Virus record (IMG/VR): IMGVR_UViG_3300029448_000380
Location: 1 to 25,780 of that record
Reading direction: 5' to 3' (one strand)
Origin: a virus
DNA length: 25,780 nt
Part shown: positions 21,675-25,780 of the stretch, piece after piece
Layout of the letters: every line of letters begins with the position of its first letter
How positions within the stretch are numbered: position 1 is the first letter of the stretch
Notes under the pieces: model-generated
The model's database searches: none
Told to the model about the DNA's origin: nothing
The model's input: the letters and a program-made list of their open reading frames with translations, nothing else
Made by a program: the position numbers and the translations under genes

Positions 21675-22688
21675 ATGAATCTTATACAGAATACAATTCT
21701 GACTAGTCTGCCTGCGAATAGAAAGAAAACGCCAAGCGGTTGGATCAGTTTCAATGCACCGTGTTGTGTATACAACGGTGAGACTGCTGACAAAAAGAAA
21801 CGCGGTGGACTGATGACCAGTGCAGACGGAACTGTGAGTTACCATTGTTTCAACTGTGGATTCAAGGCCAGTTATGTTATAGGACGTAAACTGACCTACA
21901 AGATGAGACAGTTCATGAGTTACATAGGCATACCTGAGGACACCATACGTAAGTTGGCCATAGAAGCCATGCGTGAAGAGGAGAGTGACATCAAGTATGA
22001 AAAGAAAAAATTTATTACATTCAACAAAAAGAATTTGCCAAACAACACCAGGCCGTTGGACACATGGTTAGAAAAATACACAACAGGAACATTATCAGAC
22101 ACAGAACAGAAAAGTATAGACAACTTGTTGACCTATCTATCTAGTAGAGGCATTGGACCTGATTGGTATGACTTCATGTATTCGTCTAGTAAAGTGTGGG
22201 ACGTATATCAAAGATTATTAATTCCATTCTATTGGCGAGGCGAAGTTGTTGGATTCACGGGAAGGATGTTTGAAGAGTCTAACGGAGTAAAATACTACAC
22301 AGACGTATGGCCAGGATATGTGTTCAACATGGACGCACAGGACTGGACAAGGAAATTTGTTATAGTCACGGAAGGGCCATTTGATGCAATTACCGTTTCT
22401 GGTGTCAGCATACTAGGGTCAGAGATAAATGATACACAAAGAGAGTTGATTGATGGACTGGGCAGGAGAGTTATTGTGGTGCCAGACAGAGATGCTCCTG
22501 GAGAAAAACTGATAGGACAAGCAAAAGAATTTGGATGGAGCGTGGCCTTCCCAGAATGGGGAGATGACGTAAATGATGTCGCCGATGCTGTAGCAAAATA
22601 CGGAAGACTATTTGTCCTACAGTCTATACTGAAGACAGCAGAATCCAATAAACTGAAAATAGATCTCAAAAGAAAAATGTATGGTTAG
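21675..22688 (+). CDS. 61: DnaG-like DNA primase (T4 gp61 type)
   Basis: A 337-aa primase, near T4 gp61's 342 aa, that makes RNA primers for the lagging strand with the gp41 helicase. The N-terminal zinc ribbon has C30, C31 and HCFNCGF (57-63; C58, C61). The TOPRIM catalytic core has VTEGPFDAI (231-239, E233) and VVPDRDAPGEK (268-278, D271 and D273). Between them lies LLIPFYWRGEVVGFTGR (181-197), the usual RNA-polymerase-domain signature. I choose ATG 21675; the frame opens earlier at 21636, but that part overlaps the structural gene. The 3' end overlaps the radical SAM gene by 8 nt. Confidence 0.92.
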   Translation: MNLIQNTILTSLPANRKKTPSGWISFNAPCCVYNGETADKKKRGGLMTSADGTVSYHCFNCGFKASYVIGRKLTYKMRQFMSYIGIPEDTIRKLAIEAMREEESDIKYEKKKFITFNKKNLPNNTRPLDTWLEKYTTGTLSDTEQKSIDNLLTYLSSRGIGPDWYDFMYSSSKVWDVYQRLLIPFYWRGEVVGFTGRMFEESNGVKYYTDVWPGYVFNMDAQDWTRKFVIVTEGPFDAITVSGVSILGSEINDTQRELIDGLGRRVIVVPDRDAPGEKLIGQAKEFGWSVAFPEWGDDVNDVADAVAKYGRLFVLQSILKTAESNKLKIDLKRKMYG

Positions 22689-23589
22689 TTTTCACATAGA
22701 ACCAACAAGTAAATGCACACTAGAGTGCCCACTGTGTGACAGGACATGGTTCTACGAAACTTTTAAAAGAAGAAACTTGCATGAAATTAACATAGAGCAC
22801 CTTGTTGAATTTGTAGGAGTGAACAAAAATATTACCATGTGCGGTAATAATGGAGATCCAATATATCATTCGCAATTTCTCCAATTGTGCCAACGGTTGA
22901 AAGATAATAATTGCAAAATTAATATTACCACTAACGGATCGGCAAAGACAAAATCATGGTGGAAAAAATTAAACAGCATACTAGATGAAAATGATATACT
23001 ACAATTTTCCATAGATGGATTAGAAGACACAAATCATTTGTATCGTAAAAATGCAAAGTGGAATTCAATAATGGAGGGTATAAAAGTTTTTGCAGAACGT
23101 AAATGTAAACTTTCATGGAAATATATTGTTTTCAAACACAACCAGCATCAAATAAAAGATGCCAAAGGGTTATCTGAAAAATTTGGATTTGACCATTTCC
23201 AATTAGAACACAGCGACAGATGGTTAGGTAAAAAAGAACTAATGCCTGATAGAGAATTTGTTGACACATATTACCAACAGCAACAAAAAGTTTTGATTGA
23301 TCGGGAATTTAAAACTGACATGGAGCCTATGTGTCTTGTTGATGGCCTACCAAGCAAAGCGTTATACATAGATGCAGAAGGAGATTTTTATCCTTGCTGT
23401 TGGATGGGGACATACAGATACAAATATAAAAGTTTGTTTTCCCCAAAAAAGAACAAATTTAATATAGCAGGCACCACATTAGATGGTATTTTAAATAAAA
23501 ATGAAATAAAAGATTTCTTTAAATCAACAAAACAATTTACATCTGCTCATGATTGTTGTAAAATACAGTGTGGAAAGAAAAATGGCTGA
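22681..23589 (+). CDS. Radical SAM protein with SPASM-like C-terminus
   Basis: A 302-aa protein with the radical SAM cluster motif CTLECPLC (C12, C16, C19), followed by a CGNNGDP segment (54-60) in place of GGEP and ITTNGS (80-85), all features of the partial TIM barrel. The C-terminal part has ALYIDAEGDFYPCCW and a final CCKIQC, resembling a SPASM-type domain binding extra Fe-S clusters. SPASM enzymes modify peptides, sugars or cofactors. The substrate is unknown. The gene sits between primase and helicase genes, overlapping both (8 nt each), and its DNA looks more AT-rich than theirs, suggesting a later insertion. It may be an auxiliary metabolic gene or may modify a phage or host protein. 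Confidence 0.85.
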   Translation: MVSFHIEPTSKCTLECPLCDRTWFYETFKRRNLHEINIEHLVEFVGVNKNITMCGNNGDPIYHSQFLQLCQRLKDNNCKINITTNGSAKTKSWWKKLNSILDENDILQFSIDGLEDTNHLYRKNAKWNSIMEGIKVFAERKCKLSWKYIVFKHNQHQIKDAKGLSEKFGFDHFQLEHSDRWLGKKELMPDREFVDTYYQQQQKVLIDREFKTDMEPMCLVDGLPSKALYIDAEGDFYPCCWMGTYRYKYKSLFSPKKNKFNIAGTTLDGILNKNEIKDFFKSTKQFTSAHDCCKIQCGKKNG

Positions 23590-25024
23590 ATACACATTTG
23601 ACGTACAGAAACTTTATATAGAAATGCTCCTTGCAGATGCAGAGTCATTCGCACGGGCACAAAACATATTCAAACCAGAATCGTTTGATCGTAAACTGCA
23701 ACCAATCGCCAAGTTCGTTAAAGACTACATGGACGAGTACAAGGTCATGCCGGAAGTTGAGCAGGTTAACGCATCTCATGATATAAAATTAAAAACAGCA
23801 AAAGATCTAGACCCAGCACACTTCAACTGGCTACTAGACGAATTTGAAACCTTCTGTAGACACAAAGCACTGGAACAGGCAATACTTTCATCTGCCGATC
23901 TTCTCGAGAAGGGTGACTATGGTCCGGTTGAAGACATGGTCAAAGAAGCAGTCAACGTAGGATTGACCAGAGACCTCGGTACAGACTACTTCGAGGATCC
24001 AAAGGCAAGACTTATGGCCCTCAAGGACAACAACGGACAGATTAGCACTGGCTGGAATAACTTAGACAAGAAACTATTCGGTGGATTCAACCGAGGCGAA
24101 CTAAACATCTTTGCAGGTGGATCAGGAGCAGGTAAGAGTTTGTTCTTGCAGAATCTTGCAGTCAATTGGGCACAGGCTGGTCTGAACGTTTGTTACATAT
24201 CTTTTGAATTGAGCGAACAACTTACTGCCATGAGACTAGATGCCATGATGACTAATATCCCAACCAAGAAAGTTTTTCCTGAGATAGACAATGTTGAAAT
24301 GAAAGTTAAGATGTTAAAGAAGAAGTCAGGAACATTGCAGATCAAATACTTGCCAAGTGGTAGCAACGTGCTAGACGTTAGGACGTATCTAAAAGAATTA
24401 GAATTAAAAAACAAAAAGAAAGTAGACTGTATTTTAATTGACTATTTGGATCTCATGATGCCTAAAAGTAAAAAGATCAGTCCAGCAGACTTATTCATAA
24501 AAGACAAATACGTGTCTGAAGAACTAAGAAACTTAGTTGTTGAGAAACATTGTGTATTGGCAACAGCATCTCAGTTGAACAGGGCCAGTGTTGAAGAGAT
24601 CGAGTTTGATCACTCTCACATATCAGGCGGACTGTCTAAGATACAGACAGCAGATAACGTGATAGGTATATTCACAAGTAGGGCAATGAAAGAGCGTGGT
24701 AGATATCAGATACAGTTCATGAAGACAAGATCAAGTTCAGGTGTGGGTCAGAAAGTGGATCTGGAGTTTGACGTTGACAGTTTACGTATCAGAGACTTGG
24801 CAGATGATCCAGAGTACAAACAATTTGACAAACAAAGAAGTACAATATATGATTCACTTAAACAAACATCCAAAGTTTCTGCATCGGACGGAACACCCAA
24901 AGACGCAAGACCGGAAGTGCCGGATCCACGTAAGGGAGACACAATAGGTAAAGTAAAGGCCACAGTAGAGGGTGGCAAACTGAGACAACTTCTAAACGAA
25001 CTACACTCAGATGAAGAACAGTAA
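23582..25024 (+). CDS. 41: Replicative DnaB-type helicase (T4 gp41)
   Basis: A 480-aa hexameric 5'-3' helicase, near T4 gp41's 475 aa, that unwinds the fork and pairs with the gp61 primase. Residues 1-120 are the helical N-terminal collar. STGWNNLDKKLFGGFNRGEL (155-174) leads into the RecA-like core with Walker A GGSGAGKS (179-186), ISFELS, Walker B VDCILIDYLDLM, TASQLNR and a GGLSKIQTADNVIG arginine/sensor region. The C-terminal ~70 residues are charged and probably flexible, the usual site for partner contacts. I choose ATG 23582, after GGAAAG, overlapping the upstream TGA; a frame opening at 23549 is less likely. The end overlaps endonuclease III by 14 nt. Confidence 0.93.
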   Translation: MAEYTFDVQKLYIEMLLADAESFARAQNIFKPESFDRKLQPIAKFVKDYMDEYKVMPEVEQVNASHDIKLKTAKDLDPAHFNWLLDEFETFCRHKALEQAILSSADLLEKGDYGPVEDMVKEAVNVGLTRDLGTDYFEDPKARLMALKDNNGQISTGWNNLDKKLFGGFNRGELNIFAGGSGAGKSLFLQNLAVNWAQAGLNVCYISFELSEQLTAMRLDAMMTNIPTKKVFPEIDNVEMKVKMLKKKSGTLQIKYLPSGSNVLDVRTYLKELELKNKKKVDCILIDYLDLMMPKSKKISPADLFIKDKYVSEELRNLVVEKHCVLATASQLNRASVEEIEFDHSHISGGLSKIQTADNVIGIFTSRAMKERGRYQIQFMKTRSSSGVGQKVDLEFDVDSLRIRDLADDPEYKQFDKQRSTIYDSLKQTSKVSASDGTPKDARPEVPDPRKGDTIGKVKATVEGGKLRQLLNELHSDEEQ

Positions 25025-25685
25025 TGACATCAATTACATATACGAGAAATTAAGTTCTCTATATCCCAACTACGCCAACAGGAAACCCAAAGCAAAAATA
25101 TATTCAAAGGCGTATACCAGTCTCATAGGTGTGATGCTTTCTGCACAGTCGCAGGATAAAAGAACGGCAGTGGCCTGCAGACAACTGTTCGCACTGGCAG
25201 ACACACCGGAGGACATGTTAAAATTATCACAGGAAGAAATAATTGACGCCATTAAACCTGCAGGACTATTCAATGCCAAGTCTAAAAATATTCTCGCCAC
25301 TAGCAAGATGTTGATAGAAGAGTTCGACGGACAAGTACCAAACACCCAAAAAGAACTTATGACACTACCCGGAGTTGGACGTAAGAGCTCTGACATAGTC
25401 ATGAGATTTGTTTTTGGAGAACCACACATAGCAGTGGACACACACGTGTTCCGGATGTTGTGGAGATTAGGTTGGGCAGACAGTCTAGACGAGGGCAAGG
25501 CATCTATCACAGTCAATGATACAACGCCTGGCAAGTACAAGTACGGCGCCCACATGTGGTTGATCACACACGCCAAAATGTTATGTAAATCAAGGTCACC
25601 ATTGTGCGAAGAATGTGTGATCAGTGCCGCCTGTGATCGCAGAGACATCACAGTTCCTAAAAGTAAATTACGCCAAAAAGTATAA
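25011..25685 (+). CDS. nth: Endonuclease III (DNA glycosylase/AP lyase)
   Basis: A 224-aa base-excision repair enzyme that removes oxidised pyrimidines and cuts the abasic site. LSAQSQDKRT (43-52) is the N-terminal signature. The helix-hairpin-helix LPGVGRKSSDIV (119-130) carries the catalytic Lys K125, and AVDTHVFR (141-148) carries the catalytic Asp D143. The [4Fe-4S] ligands are complete with canonical spacing: C192-x6-C199-x2-C202-x5-C208. Length is like E. coli Nth (211 aa). It appears functional. It is the last gene of the primase-helicase run. T4 instead uses DenV for UV lesions, so this is an alternative repair gene, probably acquired from bacteria. Confidence 0.93.
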   Translation: MKNSNDINYIYEKLSSLYPNYANRKPKAKIYSKAYTSLIGVMLSAQSQDKRTAVACRQLFALADTPEDMLKLSQEEIIDAIKPAGLFNAKSKNILATSKMLIEEFDGQVPNTQKELMTLPGVGRKSSDIVMRFVFGEPHIAVDTHVFRMLWRLGWADSLDEGKASITVNDTTPGKYKYGAHMWLITHAKMLCKSRSPLCEECVISAACDRRDITVPKSKLRQKV

Positions 25686-25702
25686 CCAAAATAATATACG
25701 TA

Positions 25703-25710
25703 GATAAATA
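25703..25710 (+). promoter_or_regulatory. T4-type late promoter (GATAAATA)
   Basis: GATAAATA differs from the T4 late consensus by only its first base, a change tolerated in T4-like phages. It lies just after the endonuclease III stop and before the next gene, which leaves the window. It marks the start of a late transcription unit to the right. Confidence 0.6.
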
Positions 25711-25759
25711 TTCCTGTCCAGAGCTTTAATGCGAGAGGCGATAACAGGCAAACATAGGC

Positions 25760-25780
25760 ATGAAAAATAAAGAACTAAAC
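25760..25780 (+). CDS. Possible start of the next gene (3' end outside the window)
   Basis: ATG 25760 opens a frame to the window edge (7 codons, Lys/Asn-rich), downstream of the late promoter. An earlier ATG at 25729 gives only a 13-codon peptide ending at 25770 and is less likely to be the gene. The Shine-Dalgarno sequence is weak (AGGC). Too little is visible to identify a product. Confidence 0.3.

Noticed and set aside
25713-25748. CCTGT...ACAGG pairing after the second late promoter
   Set aside because: Only five pairs around a long loop with no further structure; likely chance.
25729-25770. 13-codon ORF after the second late promoter
   Set aside because: Too short and with no supporting ribosome-binding site; it may be a leader peptide, but nothing shows translation.
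1-25780. tRNA genes, CRISPR arrays, insertion sequences or attachment sites
   Set aside because: I saw no cloverleaf with a TTCGA-type loop, no regularly spaced repeats, and no transposase, integrase or terminal inverted repeats. Intergenic gaps are nearly all under 100 bp.

Overview
The window looks like a piece of a T4-like (contractile-tail, Straboviridae/Kyanoviridae-type) bacteriophage genome, most likely from a marine host such as a cyanobacterium or a SAR11-like bacterium. The evidence is the set of T4-type replication and recombination proteins (UvsX, a UvsY-like protein, UvsW, gp61 primase, gp41 helicase, a gp62-like protein), AT-rich DNA, almost no intergenic space, chains of ATGA or TAATG stop/start overlaps, and two T4-type late promoter boxes (TATAAATA and GATAAATA). 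Several small proteins match what I remember of conserved proteins in marine T4-like phages. The exact host cannot be read from this window.

Layout. (1) 1-3603, + strand: the tail of an unknown gene, a hairpin overlapping a sigma70-like promoter, then uvsX, a small acidic protein, a uvsY-like gene, a HAD-fold phosphatase, a DxD glycosyltransferase and an unknown basic protein. (2) 3577-14352: a divergent surface-glycan cluster. Leftward (8183 to 3577) are an SGNH-like hydrolase, a KpsS-like glycosyltransferase, a second SGNH-like protein, an FkbM methyltransferase, an SDR sugar epimerase/dehydratase and a GT2-like glycosyltransferase. Rightward (8216 to 14352) are a GT61 glycosyltransferase, a 2OG-Fe(II) oxygenase, two KpsS-like proteins, a DxD glycosyltransferase, a fourth KpsS-like protein and a GT42/DUF115-like protein. 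Both arms start from a 32-bp gap centred on a palindromic -10 element. (3) 14341-14817, - strand: a SprT-like metalloprotease facing the glycan arm, with a terminator hairpin at the junction. (4) 14820-20436, + strand: a consensus sigma70 promoter, a protein with a HARP-like segment, UvsW, two small unknown proteins, a gp62-like protein, a zinc-finger protein, a TTG-started small protein, a 196-aa miniature relative of the DnaE polymerase core, and a 48-aa lysine-rich ORF. (5) 20433-20807, - strand: one conserved hypothetical. (6) 20816-25780, + strand: a late promoter and virion structural protein, then primase, a radical SAM protein, replicative helicase, endonuclease III, and a second late promoter leading out of the window.

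The replication genes together describe a T4-style fork plus recombination-dependent replication: UvsX filaments loaded by UvsY, UvsW branch migration, gp41/gp61 primosome and clamp loading. The glycan cluster could make or modify a surface polysaccharide in the infected cell, or decorate virions. The most unusual items are the DnaE-like mini-protein with all three polymerase carboxylates in place, the four dispersed KpsS-like paralogs, the HARP-like protein next to a separate SF2 helicase, and the radical SAM enzyme lodged between primase and helicase.
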